Shown here: positions 7,187 to 15,870 of the stretch, piece by piece
How the letters are laid out: every line of letters begins with the position of its first letter
Position numbering within the stretch: position 1 is the stretch's first letter
Source of the DNA: Gaiella sp.
GTDB taxonomy: Bacteria > Actinomycetota > Thermoleophilia > Gaiellales > Gaiellaceae
Reading direction: 5' to 3'
Length of the DNA stretch: 64,000 nucleotides
NCBI GenBank assembly: GCA_027493885.1
Contig: JAOSJZ010000001.1
Coordinates: 2,784,622 to 2,848,621, forward strand
Notes under the pieces: model-generated
Told to the model about the DNA's origin: nothing
Database searches by the model: none
What the model saw: only the letters and a program-made list of their open reading frames with translations
Program-made: the position numbers and the translations under genes

Positions 7187-8836
7187 TCAGACAGTCTCGG
7201 GCACCATCTCGATCGCGCCGCACGGGCACTCGGCGGCGCAGATCCCGCAGCCCTTGCAGTAGTCGTAGTCGAACGCGTAGCCGCGCCCCGCGGCGTCGCG
7301 GTCGGCACCCTCGAGCTTGAGCACCGAGTTGTCGGGACAGACGCCGAAGCAGTTGTCGCAGTCGAAGCAGTTGCCGCACGAGAGGCAGCGCCGGGCCTCG
7401 AAGAGGGCGGTCGTCTCGTCGAGCCCGCCGACGACCTCCTCGAAGGTCGAGCGGCGGCGCGCCAGCTCGAGCACGGGCCGCATCGTCCGCGGCGCATCAG
7501 TGTAGTACCAGGTGTTGAGCCCCTCGAACGAGGCAAGCGGGTGCTTCGCCCGGGGCTCGTAGGCTCCGCCCCGCAGCCAGGCGTCGACGTGGCGGGCCGC
7601 CTTCTTGCCGTGCCCGACGGCGACCGTGACCGTCCGCTCGGCGGGGACCATGTCGCCGCCGGCGAAGATCCCCGGGTGGCCGGTCTGGAAATCCGGCCCC
7701 ACGCGGACGACGCCCTCGTCGACCTCGACGCCCGGAACGCCCTCGAGCAGCCCGAGATCGGACTCCTGGCCGAGCGCGAGCACGAGCGCGTCGGCCCGGA
7801 GCTCCTCGACCTCACCGGTCGGCTGCGGGAAGCCGTTCTCGTCGAGCTCCATTCGCTCGAGCGTGAGGACGCCCGGCTCGGCCCGCTTCACGGTCGAGAG
7901 CCACTTCATCCGCACGCCCTCCTCCTCGGCCTCCTCGACCTCGAAGTCGTGCGCCGGCATCCGGTCGCGCGTGCGCCGGTACACGACGACGGCCTCCTCG
8001 GCGCCGAGCCGCTTCGCCGTCCGCGCGACGTCCATCGCGGTGTTGCCGCCGCCGTAGACCGCGACCCTGCGGCCGAGGAGCGGACGCTCCTCGCCCTCCA
8101 TCGAGTGCAGCACGGTGACGGCGTCGAGGATCCGCGCCGCCTCCCCCGCCGGGACGTACGCGCGCTTTCCGATGTGCGCGCCGACCGCGAGGAAGACGGC
8201 AGCGAATCCTTCGTCACGCATCGCGCCGAGGACGTCCGTCACCTTCGTGCCCAGCTCGAGCGTCACGCCGAGGTCGACGATCCGGGCGATCTCGGCGTCC
8301 AGGATCTCGCGCGGGAGCCGGTAGCGCGGGATCCCGAAGCGCATCATCCCGCCTGCCTGCTCCTCCGCGTCGCGCACCGTCACGTCGTGCCCGAGCCGCG
8401 CGAGGTGGTAGGCGGCCGAGAGCCCGGACGGGCCGGCGCCGACGACGAGCACCCGCCTGCCGGATGCAGCCGCGCCGGCGGTGACCGTCCAGCCGCGCGC
8501 GATCGCCTCGTCGCCGAGAAACTGCTCGACGGCGTTGATCCCGACCGCGGAGTCGAGCGTCCCCCGGTTACACGCCGTCTCGCAGGGGTGGTAGCAGACC
8601 CGGCCCATGACCGCGGGCAGCGGGTTGTCCTCCATCAGCTTCCGCCAGGCGCGCTCGTAACCCCCGTTGCCCTCCTCGGCCTCGTAGAGCCACGCCTGGA
8701 CGTTCTCGCCGGCGGGGCACGCCTCGTTGCACGGCGGCAAGAGGTCGCGGTACACGGGGCGCTCCGTGCGCCAGCTGCCCGTCTTGTTGGCAAGGCTCGA
8801 GCCGACGTCGAGCGTGATCGCGAAGGGCTTCTTCAT
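7187..8836 (-). CDS. GltD-like NAD(P)H flavoprotein with C-terminal ferredoxin domain (POR-associated)
   Basis: A 549-residue protein. The N-terminal Fer4_20-type region carries CNEACPAGENVQAW and RVCYHPCETACNRG for iron-sulfur clusters. Two dinucleotide-binding folds follow (VVGAGPSGLSAAYHLARLGH near residue 130, VYGGGNTAMDVARTAKRLGA near 265). The C-terminus has CLSCGNCFDCDNCFGVCP and CKGCGICAAECPCGAIE, a two-cluster ferredoxin module. The MKKPF start at 8836 overlaps porB by 4 bp. In this operon it probably replaces a separate PorD ferredoxin subunit and passes electrons between the oxidoreductase and NAD(P). The electron route is inference. Confidence 0.87.
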   Translation of the reverse strand: MKKPFAITLDVGSSLANKTGSWRTERPVYRDLLPPCNEACPAGENVQAWLYEAEEGNGGYERAWRKLMEDNPLPAVMGRVCYHPCETACNRGTLDSAVGINAVEQFLGDEAIARGWTVTAGAAASGRRVLVVGAGPSGLSAAYHLARLGHDVTVRDAEEQAGGMMRFGIPRYRLPREILDAEIARIVDLGVTLELGTKVTDVLGAMRDEGFAAVFLAVGAHIGKRAYVPAGEAARILDAVTVLHSMEGEERPLLGRRVAVYGGGNTAMDVARTAKRLGAEEAVVVYRRTRDRMPAHDFEVEEAEEEGVRMKWLSTVKRAEPGVLTLERMELDENGFPQPTGEVEELRADALVLALGQESDLGLLEGVPGVEVDEGVVRVGPDFQTGHPGIFAGGDMVPAERTVTVAVGHGKKAARHVDAWLRGGAYEPRAKHPLASFEGLNTWYYTDAPRTMRPVLELARRRSTFEEVVGGLDETTALFEARRCLSCGNCFDCDNCFGVCPDNSVLKLEGADRDAAGRGYAFDYDYCKGCGICAAECPCGAIEMVPETV

Positions 8837-9836
8837 GCGGTCTCGGCCTTCTCGAGCAACCCGAAGCGGCGGATGTTGCGGTCGGCGATCGCCTGCAGCT
8901 TCTCGATCACGTCGGTTCTCGGCGGGTCGCCGAAGAGATGGGCGAAGCGGCGCTGGAGCCGCAGGTAGTCCTCCACCGGCGCCTGCCGCCGGATCTTCGA
9001 GACGGAGACGACCTCGCCGTGCTCGGCCTCGAAGACCGGGAAGAGCCCGGTCTCCTTCGCGAGCCGCGCGATCCGGATCGTGTCCCTCGACTCCGCTCCC
9101 CACCCGAGCGGGCACGGGACGAGCACATGGAGGTACCGCGCCCCGTGGAGCTGCATCGCGCGCTCCACCTTCGCCTCCAGGTCGTAGAGCTCGGCGACGG
9201 TCGCCGTGGCGACGTAGGGGATCTCGTGTGCCATCGCGATCAGCGGCGCGTTCTTGCCCTGGCCAAATGCGTTCCCGGGCTCCTCGCCGACCGGCTTCGT
9301 CGTCTGGGTGCGCGCGGCGGGCGGGGTCGCGCCCGAGCGCTGCACGCCGGTGTTCATGTACGCCTCGTTGTCGTAGCAGACGTAGAGCACGTCGTCGCCG
9401 CGCTCGAACATCCCCGACAGGCAGGCGAAGCCGATGTCGAGCGTGCCGCCGTCGCCCCCTGGCCGATGACGCGGACGTCGGTGCGGCCCTTCGCCCGAAG
9501 CGCCGCGGCGATGCCGGACGCGACGGCGGGCGCGTTGCCGAACAGCGAGTGGAGCCAGGGCAGCTGCCACGAGCTCTCGGGATAGGGCGTAGAGAAGACC
9601 TCCAGGCAGCCGGTCGCGTTCGCGGCGATCAGCTTGCCGCCCGTGACCCGCAGCGCCGCGTCGAGGACATAGCGCGCGCCGAGCGCCTCGCCGCAGCCCT
9701 GGCAGGCGCGGTGGCCCTTGGTGAGGGCGTTTGCCCGCTCGCGGTCCGACTGCACCGAGCGCTCGGCCTCCTCGAGCAGGCGGTTCCCAGCGGCGAAGCT
9801 GCCGACCTGGAAGAACTTGACCGGACGGTGGGCCAT
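8833..9836 (-). CDS. porB: 2-oxoacid:ferredoxin oxidoreductase beta subunit (frameshifted in this sequence)
   Basis: The TPP-binding beta subunit, about 334 residues if restored. The first part contains [20 protein letters not shown] and [16 protein letters not shown], with Cys residues for a [4Fe-4S] cluster. The second part continues in another frame with [20 protein letters not shown] and [20 protein letters not shown], the TPP/Mg2+ motif. The switch falls at the C5 run 9455-9459; one extra C restores a single frame, [13 protein letters not shown]. The ATG at 9836 overlaps the porA stop by one base. I regard it as a probable sequencing or assembly error; a real frameshift would kill the operon's enzyme. 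Confidence 0.88.
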
Positions 9837-11095
9837 CAGTGCGACCTCCCCGCGATCACGCCCACGTCGCGCAGGATGTTCTCCGCGTGCGGCCCGGAGC
9901 GCCGCCTCTCCTGCAGGCGGTGGAGCTCCCGTTCCACGAGCTTCCAGTCCATGTCGAGGAAGTGGAGGCGGTTCGGCTCGAGCCTTCCCTCGAGCACGTC
10001 GGCGAAGAGGCGGCGGAGGGAGCGGGTCGTGACCGCGCGCCCGCCGAGGCCGGCGACGACGTCGTAGACGACCGTCGGCTGGCCCTGGAGCGCGAGCCTC
10101 ACGTTCTGGCCGACGATCCCGCCCATGCCGACCGCGAAGGCCCGCTCGACGAGCACGACGCGCTCGGCGTGGCGGAGCGCCTCGCGGATCTCCTCGAGCG
10201 GGAAGGGGCGGAAGCAGGTGATCCCAAGCGCGCCGATCCGGGCACCCTCGTCGCGCAGCTCGTCGACGACGTCCGCGATCGTGCCGAGCACCGAGCCCAG
10301 GGCGACCACGATCGTGTCCGCCTCGGCGGTGCGATACCGGCGCAGGAGGCCGCCCGAGGGGCGCCCGAAGGCACCGGCGAACTCCGACGCGATCTCCGGT
10401 ACGAGGTCGAGCGCGTGCATCTGCTTCGCGTGTGCGAGGTAGCGCACCTCGGTGAACGCCTCCGGCCCGACCATCGCGCCGATCGTCACCGGCGCGTCCG
10501 GGTCGAGCACCTGCCGCGGCTCGTACCGCGGCAGGAAGCCGTCGACTTGCTCCTGCGCGGGCAGCTCGAGCGGCTCGACCGCGTGCGTGAGGACGTAGCC
10601 GTCCACGCAGACCATCACCGGTAGCGAGAGCTCCTCGGCGAGCTTGAAGGCCTGGAGGTGGAGGTCGATCGCCGCCTGGTTCGACTCGGCGTAGAGCTGG
10701 ATCCAACCGGAGTCGCGCAGCGACATCGAGTCGGAGTGGTCGTTCCAGATGTTGATGGGGGCGCCGAGGGCGCGGTTCGCGAGCGTCATCACGATCGGCA
10801 GGCCGAGGCCGGAGGCGTTGAAGAGCGCCTCCGCCATGTAGAGCAGGCCCTGGCTCGCGGTCGCGGTGTAGGCCCGTGCGCCCGCGGCGGAGGCGCCGAT
10901 CGCAGCCGACATCGCAGCGAACTCGGACTCGACGGGCAGGTACTCGCACGGTGCCAGCTCGCCCGTCCGCACCAGGTCGGAGAGCGCCTCGACGATGTGC
11001 GTCTGGGGCGAGATCGGGTAGGCGCTGATCACCTCCGGGCGGCAGGCGGCCACCGCGCGGGCGATCGCCCGCGAGCCCTCGAGCTGGTCACGCAT
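9836..11095 (-). CDS. porA: 2-oxoacid:ferredoxin oxidoreductase alpha subunit
   Basis: A 419-residue POR alpha subunit with the expected pyrimidine-binding domain ([56 protein letters not shown]) and a transketolase C-terminal domain. [19 protein letters not shown] is typical of pyruvate/2-oxoacid:ferredoxin oxidoreductases of the separate-subunit type. The complex oxidatively decarboxylates pyruvate (or another 2-oxoacid) to acyl-CoA and reduced ferredoxin. Its start overlaps the end of porG by 8 bp. The substrate is not proven by sequence; neighbouring PEP synthase and pyruvate dehydrogenase favour pyruvate. Confidence 0.92.
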   Translation of the reverse strand: MRDQLEGSRAIARAVAACRPEVISAYPISPQTHIVEALSDLVRTGELAPCEYLPVESEFAAMSAAIGASAAGARAYTATASQGLLYMAEALFNASGLGLPIVMTLANRALGAPINIWNDHSDSMSLRDSGWIQLYAESNQAAIDLHLQAFKLAEELSLPVMVCVDGYVLTHAVEPLELPAQEQVDGFLPRYEPRQVLDPDAPVTIGAMVGPEAFTEVRYLAHAKQMHALDLVPEIASEFAGAFGRPSGGLLRRYRTAEADTIVVALGSVLGTIADVVDELRDEGARIGALGITCFRPFPLEEIREALRHAERVVLVERAFAVGMGGIVGQNVRLALQGQPTVVYDVVAGLGGRAVTTRSLRRLFADVLEGRLEPNRLHFLDMDWKLVERELHRLQERRRSGPHAENILRDVGVIAGRSH

Positions 11096-11663
11096 GGACC
11101 GCGCCCCTCTCGTGGACGGCCGCCGCCGCCGCGAGTGCCGCCGCGACGTTGCCCTCGGCCGTCGCCCCGGCGAAGCGCCGGCGGATCGCCTCGACGACGG
11201 ACTCGACCGCGACGACCCCCGTCAGCGCAGCGAAGCCGCCGAGCAAGGCCGCGTTCGGGAGCGGGCGGCCGAGGTGCTCGCGCGCGAGCTCGCTCGCCGG
11301 GACGGTGACGATGCGGCCGGGCTCGAACCGCCGCGCGTAGCCGGCGAGCCCGAGCTCGTCGAGGCTCTTGCCGGTGTTGATCAGCACGTACGCGTCGGTG
11401 CCGACACCCCCGAAGACGTCGACCTGCTGGAGCAGCGTCGGGTCCTGGACGATCAGCGCGTCGGGCTCGACGATCGGCTCGCGGGAGCGGATCGGGCGCT
11501 CGCCGATCCGGCAGAAGGCCGTGACGGGCGCGCCCGTTCGCTCCGAGCCGAAGGTCGGGAAGGCGAGCGCGTAGCGGCCTTCCCGGAAGGCGGCGACGGA
11601 GAGAAGCTCGGCCGCGGTCACGACGCCCTGCCCGCCACGCCCGTGGATGCGTGTGTCGAACAT
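11088..11663 (-). CDS. porG: 2-oxoacid:ferredoxin oxidoreductase gamma subunit
   Basis: A 191-residue POR gamma subunit opening with MFDTRIHGRGGQGVVTAAEL, the GRGGQG family signature, then GRYALAFPTFGSERTGAPVT. The ATG at 11663 is chosen because it gives the family N-terminus; an in-frame ATG 12 codons upstream (11699) is less likely. It is the first gene of the operon porG-porA-porB-flavoprotein. The 149-bp gap to the divergent universal stress gene carries the TCGGTAGT element 57 bp before this ATG. Confidence 0.92.
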   Translation of the reverse strand: MFDTRIHGRGGQGVVTAAELLSVAAFREGRYALAFPTFGSERTGAPVTAFCRIGERPIRSREPIVEPDALIVQDPTLLQQVDVFGGVGTDAYVLINTGKSLDELGLAGYARRFEPGRIVTVPASELAREHLGRPLPNAALLGGFAALTGVVAVESVVEAIRRRFAGATAEGNVAAALAAAAAVHERGAVHA

Positions 11664-11720
11664 TGCCCCATCCTCAACCCTGGGGCCGTCCTGCCGCATC
11701 AGCGGGGTCACGGGTCGCGG

Positions 11721-11728
11721 TCGGTAGT
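11721..11728 (+). promoter_or_regulatory. TCGGTAGT element between porG and usp
   Basis: Second copy of TCGGTAGT, here in GCGGTCGGTAGTTCCCCG, centred in the divergent porG/usp intergenic region, 57 bp from the porG start and 84 bp from the usp start. Confidence 0.45.
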
Positions 11729-11812
11729 TCCCCGCGCTGCCCTCCCGGCGGATCCCCGATGCCGTCGACCGTGGCATGGTGGAGGCTGGGTTCGAGCAAA
11801 AAGGGGATCGCC

Positions 11813-12247
11813 GTGTCCTTGATAGTCGCGGGTGTCGACGGGTCGGAAGACTCGAAGGAGGCGCTGCGCTGGGCGCTCGCCGAGGCCGAGCTGCGCGGGG
11901 CGTCCGTGCGGGCGATCCATGCGTGGTCGATGCCGATCGCGTTCGGCGGCCCCTACATGCCGCCTCAGCCCTACGACGGCCCCGAGCTACGCGACCAGGC
12001 GCAGGCCTCGCTCGACGCCGCCGTCGACGAGGTCGCCGGCGAATGCCCGCCGGTCGCGGTCGAGCGGGTGGTCGAGCAGGGCTCGCCGGCGGACGTGCTC
12101 GTCCGCGCCGCACGGGACGCCGACCTCCTCGTCGTCGGCTCGCGCGGACACGGCGGCTTCGCCGAGCTGCTGCTCGGCTCGGTGAGCCACCAGTGCGCCC
12201 AGCATGCCCCCTGCGCGGTCGTCATCGTCCGCCACCCGAGAAGCTGA
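11813..12247 (+). CDS. Universal stress protein (UspA family, ATP-binding type)
   Basis: A 144-residue single Usp domain: IVAGVDGSEDSKEALRWALA at the start and GSRGHGGFAELLLGSVS near the end, which matches the G-2X-G-9X-G(S) ATP-binding pattern of the MJ0577 subgroup. The GTG at 11813 is chosen because AAAGGGG stands about 7 nt upstream and the family N-terminus begins there. It is divergent from the POR operon and shares its regulatory region. Usp proteins of this class accompany hypoxic or energy-limited states in actinobacteria; a matching role here is inference. Confidence 0.92.
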   Translation: MSLIVAGVDGSEDSKEALRWALAEAELRGASVRAIHAWSMPIAFGGPYMPPQPYDGPELRDQAQASLDAAVDEVAGECPPVAVERVVEQGSPADVLVRAARDADLLVVGSRGHGGFAELLLGSVSHQCAQHAPCAVVIVRHPRS

Positions 12248-12264
12248 GACGTCGTCCGCAGGCG

Positions 12265-14850
12265 TCAGCGCCGCCGCGCGAGGGCCTTCCGCGCCTCCTC
12301 GGCGGCGAGCACGAGCGGCGGCCAGAGAAGGAGGAACGCCCACAGCTCGGGGTCGAGCGGCCGCATGTGGAACACGTCCTGGAGGCCCGGCACGCTCGTC
12401 AGGAGCACGACGAGCGCGATCTCGACGGCGATCCCGACCAGCAGCAAGCGGTTCGACAGGAGCCCGACCCGGAGCACCGAGCGCCGGTTGGTGCGCCATG
12501 CGAGCCCGGCCCCGACCTGGCTCATGACGATGCCGGCATACGCCATCGCCGTCGCCTGGACGTAGAGCGGGCCGGAGTCGGCGAGCGGGTCCCACGGCCT
12601 CCAGCCCGCGACCCAGTAGGCGAAGAGGAAGCTCGCCATCGCCGCCAGGCCCTCCACCGGGCCGACGACGCCGAACACGCGCCCGAGCGTCGCGCGGTCG
12701 AGCAGCCGCTCTCGCCGCGAGCGCGGCGGCCGGCTCATCGTCCCCGGCTCGGCGCGCTCGGTGCCGAGCGCGATCGCCGGCAGCATGTCGGTGCCGAGGT
12801 CGATCGCCAGCACCTGCATCACGACGAGCGGAAGGGGGACGGCGCCGCCCGTGAGACCCCAGACGAGGAACGGCACGAGCTCGCCGACGTTCGAGCTGAA
12901 GTGGTAGCCGGCGAAGCGCCGGATGTCGTCGTAGACGGCGCGCCCCTCCTCGACCGCGGCGACGACGGAGGCGAAGTCGTCGTCGAGGAGGATCATGTCG
13001 GCGGCCTCCCTCGCGACCTCCGTGCCGCTGCGCCCCATCGCCACGCCGATGTCCGCCACCTTCAGCGCGGGCGCGTCGTTGACGCCGTCCCCGGTCATCG
13101 CCACGACCTCGCCGGCGGAGCGGAGGACGCCTGCGAGCCTGAGCTTCTGCTCGGGGTCGATGCGGGCGAAGACGACGTCGCGCTCGGCAAGGCGCCGCGC
13201 CAGCTCGTCGTCTTCGATCGCGGCGAGGTCCTGGCCGGTGATGACGTGCGCCTCGCCGTCGGTGAGGCCGATCTCGCGCGCGATCGCAGCGGCGGTGAGG
13301 CCGCCGTCGCCGGTCACCATCACGACCCGGATCCCGGCCTCGCGGCAGCGGCGGACGGCGTCCGGCACGCCGGGCCTCGGCGGGTCGAGCATCCCGACGA
13401 GGCCGAGCAGCTCGAGCTCGCGCTCGATCTCGTCGGCTGTCGTCGCAGCTTCGGGTAACGCACGGCGGGCGACCGCGAGGACGCGGAGCGCGTCGCGCTC
13501 CATCGCCGCGGCCGCGTCGAGCGCGCGCCGCTGTTCCCCGGGGCCCGCCGTGGTGCGGGGCACGAGCACCTCGGCGGCCCCCTTCACGTAGGCGACACGC
13601 CGCTCTCCGTCGAGGTGCACGGTCGTCATCCGCTTGCGCTCGGAGCTGAAGGGGATCTCCTCGAGCCGCGGCAGGTGCGCCGTCTCCTGCGCGTGACGGA
13701 GACCGCCCTTCTCGGCGAGGACGACGAGCGCGCCCTCGGTCGGATCGCCGACGACCGACCATCCCCCTTGCGCATGGACGAGGCGCGCGTCGTTGCACAA
13801 GAGGCCGGCTCGAAGCAGCTCGGCGTGTGCCCGCGGGTCGACGACGACGCCGTCACGGCGGAAGCGCCCGAACGGCTCGTAGCCGACGCCCTCCACTTCG
13901 AGGTCGGCGCCGGGCGTCCACACGCGGCGCACCGTCATCTCGTTCTCCGTCAGCGTCCCGGTCTTGTCCGTGCAGATCACCGTCGTCTCGCCGAGCGTCT
14001 CCACCGACGAGAGCCGCCGGACGAGGACATTCCGCCGGGCCATGCGCTGCGTGGCGAGTGCGAGTGAGAGGGTGACCGTCGGGAGCAGCCCCTCCGGCAC
14101 GAGCGCGACCATCACGCCGATGGAGAAGACGAAGCGGTCGCCGACGCTCATCCCCAGCATGCCCGCGGCGACGAAGAAGACGGAGCCGATCGCGACCGCC
14201 AGCACGGCGACGAGCCGGGTGACACGGTCGAGCTCGCGCTCGAGCGGGCTCCGCTCCCGCCGTGTCTCCTGTGCGAGGCGCGCGATCTGGCCGAGCCGCG
14301 TCGACATGCCCGTTGCCGTGACGAGCGCGACCCCCGTCCCCGAGGTGACGAACGTCCCGGTGAACACCGAGGCACGCGGCTCGACCGGGCGCGACTCGCC
14401 CGTGAGCGTCGACTCGTCCACGCGAACGTCGCGCCGCTCGAGGAGCTCCGCGTCGGCGGAGACGCGGTCGCCCGGCGCGAGCAGGAGGACGTCTCCCGGG
14501 ACGACGGTCTCCGCCGGCGCCTCCACGACCACCCCGTCGCGGCGAATGCGGGCGCGCGGGGGCAGGAGCGCCCGCAGCGCGTGCACGGCCCGCTCGGCGC
14601 GGTACTCCTGAACGAACGCGAAGCTCGCGTTGATCACGATCACCGCGACGATCGCCGCCGAGAGCTCGGGCATGCCCGCGGCGAGAGCGAGGGCCGAGCC
14701 GACCCAGAGCAGGAGCGCGAGCAGGTGGACGAGATTCCGCAACAGCAGCCGGGCCGGGCCCGGGCCGCGCACCTCGGCGATCTGGTTGGGCCCGACCTCG
14801 GCGAGCCGCCGCGCGGCCTCGCCGCTCGTCAGCCCGGAGGGCGGGAGCAT
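12265..14850 (-). CDS. Cation-transporting P2-type ATPase with Na,K-ATPase-like transmembrane motifs
   Basis: An 861-residue P-type ATPase. It has an N-terminal cation-ATPase domain, actuator TGES (about residue 146), phosphorylation site CTDKTGTLTENE (Asp near 294), KGA nucleotide-binding motif, hinge TGDGVNDAPALK (about 588), and about ten membrane segments. M4 reads VPEGLLPTVTLSLALATQRM and M6 LAIDLGTDMLPAIALGTERA, closer to Na,K/H,K-ATPases (PEGLLATVT, IDLGTDMVPAIS) than to the bacterial Ca2+ pump pattern PEGLP. The ion is therefore more likely Na+ or K+ than Ca2+, though unproven. It is convergent with usp, 17 bp apart. Confidence 0.92.
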   Translation of the reverse strand: MLPPSGLTSGEAARRLAEVGPNQIAEVRGPGPARLLLRNLVHLLALLLWVGSALALAAGMPELSAAIVAVIVINASFAFVQEYRAERAVHALRALLPPRARIRRDGVVVEAPAETVVPGDVLLLAPGDRVSADAELLERRDVRVDESTLTGESRPVEPRASVFTGTFVTSGTGVALVTATGMSTRLGQIARLAQETRRERSPLERELDRVTRLVAVLAVAIGSVFFVAAGMLGMSVGDRFVFSIGVMVALVPEGLLPTVTLSLALATQRMARRNVLVRRLSSVETLGETTVICTDKTGTLTENEMTVRRVWTPGADLEVEGVGYEPFGRFRRDGVVVDPRAHAELLRAGLLCNDARLVHAQGGWSVVGDPTEGALVVLAEKGGLRHAQETAHLPRLEEIPFSSERKRMTTVHLDGERRVAYVKGAAEVLVPRTTAGPGEQRRALDAAAAMERDALRVLAVARRALPEAATTADEIERELELLGLVGMLDPPRPGVPDAVRRCREAGIRVVMVTGDGGLTAAAIAREIGLTDGEAHVITGQDLAAIEDDELARRLAERDVVFARIDPEQKLRLAGVLRSAGEVVAMTGDGVNDAPALKVADIGVAMGRSGTEVAREAADMILLDDDFASVVAAVEEGRAVYDDIRRFAGYHFSSNVGELVPFLVWGLTGGAVPLPLVVMQVLAIDLGTDMLPAIALGTERAEPGTMSRPPRSRRERLLDRATLGRVFGVVGPVEGLAAMASFLFAYWVAGWRPWDPLADSGPLYVQATAMAYAGIVMSQVGAGLAWRTNRRSVLRVGLLSNRLLLVGIAVEIALVVLLTSVPGLQDVFHMRPLDPELWAFLLLWPPLVLAAEEARKALARRR

Positions 14851-14966
14851 CGTGGTCGGCCGGGTCGTCTGCTCCGTCGTGGTCGTGCGCGGCCTCCTGG
14901 CTGGTGCCTCGCCTCATCGTCGCGCGCCGGCCGCGAGCCGGCATCCGCACGCCTGCGGACTCGCGC

Positions 14967-14984
14967 CTCGGGGAAAACCCCGAG
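14967..14984. terminator. Short perfect hairpin upstream of the SigB-type promoter
   Basis: CTCGGGG-AAAA-CCCCGAG, a perfect 7-bp stem with a 4-nt loop, two bases before the GTTT box of the next promoter. There is no T run, so termination is uncertain; it could insulate the downstream promoter or be a protein-binding site. Confidence 0.35.
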
Positions 14985-14986
14985 AC

Positions 14987-15011
14987 GTTTCGCGCGACGC
15001 GAAGCGGGTAC
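14987..15011 (+). promoter_or_regulatory. Second SigB/SigF-type promoter
   Basis: GTTT (14987-14990), 15 nt, GGGTAC (15006-15011): the same pattern as the stress-operon promoter at 2473-2498. A strong ribosome-binding site GGGAGGA follows and then an ATG at 15046 that opens only a nine-codon frame; the next longer gene starts at 15127. Confidence 0.6.
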
Positions 15012-15045
15012 CGGACGGATCAGGCCGGCAAGGGAGGAAACGACG

Positions 15046-15075
15046 ATGCCCGACAAGCGAGCGAGGCCCGCGTGA
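15046..15075 (+). CDS. Possible 9-codon leader or remnant ORF (MPDKRARPA)
   Basis: ATG preceded at about 7 nt by GGGAGGA, downstream of a SigB/SigF-type promoter. The frame ends after nine codons. Either this is a short leader peptide for the following gene, or the remnant or frameshifted start of a small stress gene. Support is only positional. Confidence 0.25.
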   Translation: MPDKRARPA

Positions 15076-15126
15076 TCCGGTGCGGACGGAGGTCCTGCGG
15101 GCTCGAGGCCGCATAGTCTCGTGGCC

Positions 15127-15819
15127 GTGGCGGCGATCGACGAGGAGCTCGACCGGCTCTACGGTCTCCCTCTCGACGAGTTCACGCGCGAGCGGGACGC
15201 GCTTGCCAAGCAGCTCCGCTCGGACGGGCGGCGCGGGGAGGCGGAGGCCGTCGGCGCGTCCAGGAAGCCGGTGCTCTCGGCATGGGTCGTCAACCGGCTG
15301 GCACGAGAGCACGAGCACGCAGTCCGGGCGCTCGTGGACGCGGCCATGGCGATCCGCGCGGGATCGCCGGGCGCGGACGAGCGGTTCCGCGCGACGGTCG
15401 AGGAGCTCGTGCCTCGGGCCCGCGACGTGCTCGTCGGCGAGGGCCGGCGCGCGTCCGACGCGACGCTCCGCGAGGTCGCGGCCACGTTGCGCGCCGCGCC
15501 GGTGGCCGAGCCGGAGTTGCTGACGAGCGGCCGCCTCACGCACGCCGTCGAGACGACGGGATTCGACGCGATGGCCGGGGCCGCGGCCGGCGACGTGCGG
15601 GTGCGCCGCAAGGGCGAGAAGAAGGCGACGCGGCGCAAGATCGCGCCGGCCGACGAGGCGCGGGAGGCCGTGGCGACCGCCCGGGAGGAAGCGCGGGAGC
15701 TCGCCCGCAAGGCCGGCGAGGCCGAGCGCGAAGCGCGGCGGCTCAGGGCAGACGCCGAGGCGGCGGAGCGCCGCGTGGCCGCGGCCGAGAAACGCCTCGA
15801 GCGCGCCCGCGGATCGTAG
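15127..15819 (+). CDS. Coiled-coil protein of unknown function
   Basis: A 230-residue protein. Residues 1-130 are helical with a conserved-looking opening (IDEELDRLYGLPLDEFTRER, ASRKPVLSAWVVNRLAREHE). Residues 150-230 are a charged Ala/Arg/Glu coiled coil (EAREAVATAREEARELARKA onward). Such proteins are widespread in GC-rich actinobacteria without an assigned role. The GTG at 15127 is favoured over the GTG at 15121 because a TAGTCT box ends 7 nt before it, the leaderless pattern seen elsewhere in the window. A SigB/SigF-type promoter lies about 110 bp upstream. Confidence 0.72.
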   Translation: MAAIDEELDRLYGLPLDEFTRERDALAKQLRSDGRRGEAEAVGASRKPVLSAWVVNRLAREHEHAVRALVDAAMAIRAGSPGADERFRATVEELVPRARDVLVGEGRRASDATLREVAATLRAAPVAEPELLTSGRLTHAVETTGFDAMAGAAAGDVRVRRKGEKKATRRKIAPADEAREAVATAREEARELARKAGEAEREARRLRADAEAAERRVAAAEKRLERARGS

Positions 15820-15870
15820 GCCGGAGCGCGGTGGCGCCGCGCCGCGCGCCTCCGTCAGCCTGCCTCGGGG

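Noticed and set aside
11715..11735. A true DosR/DevR box (GGGAC...GTCCC) at the shared TCGGTAGT elements
   Set aside because: The half-sites and spacing do not match; only the gene content recalls a dormancy regulon.
11785..11800. T-loop-like GGTTCGAGC as part of a tRNA
   Set aside because: No acceptor, D or anticodon stems can be formed around it, and it is the leader of the usp gene.
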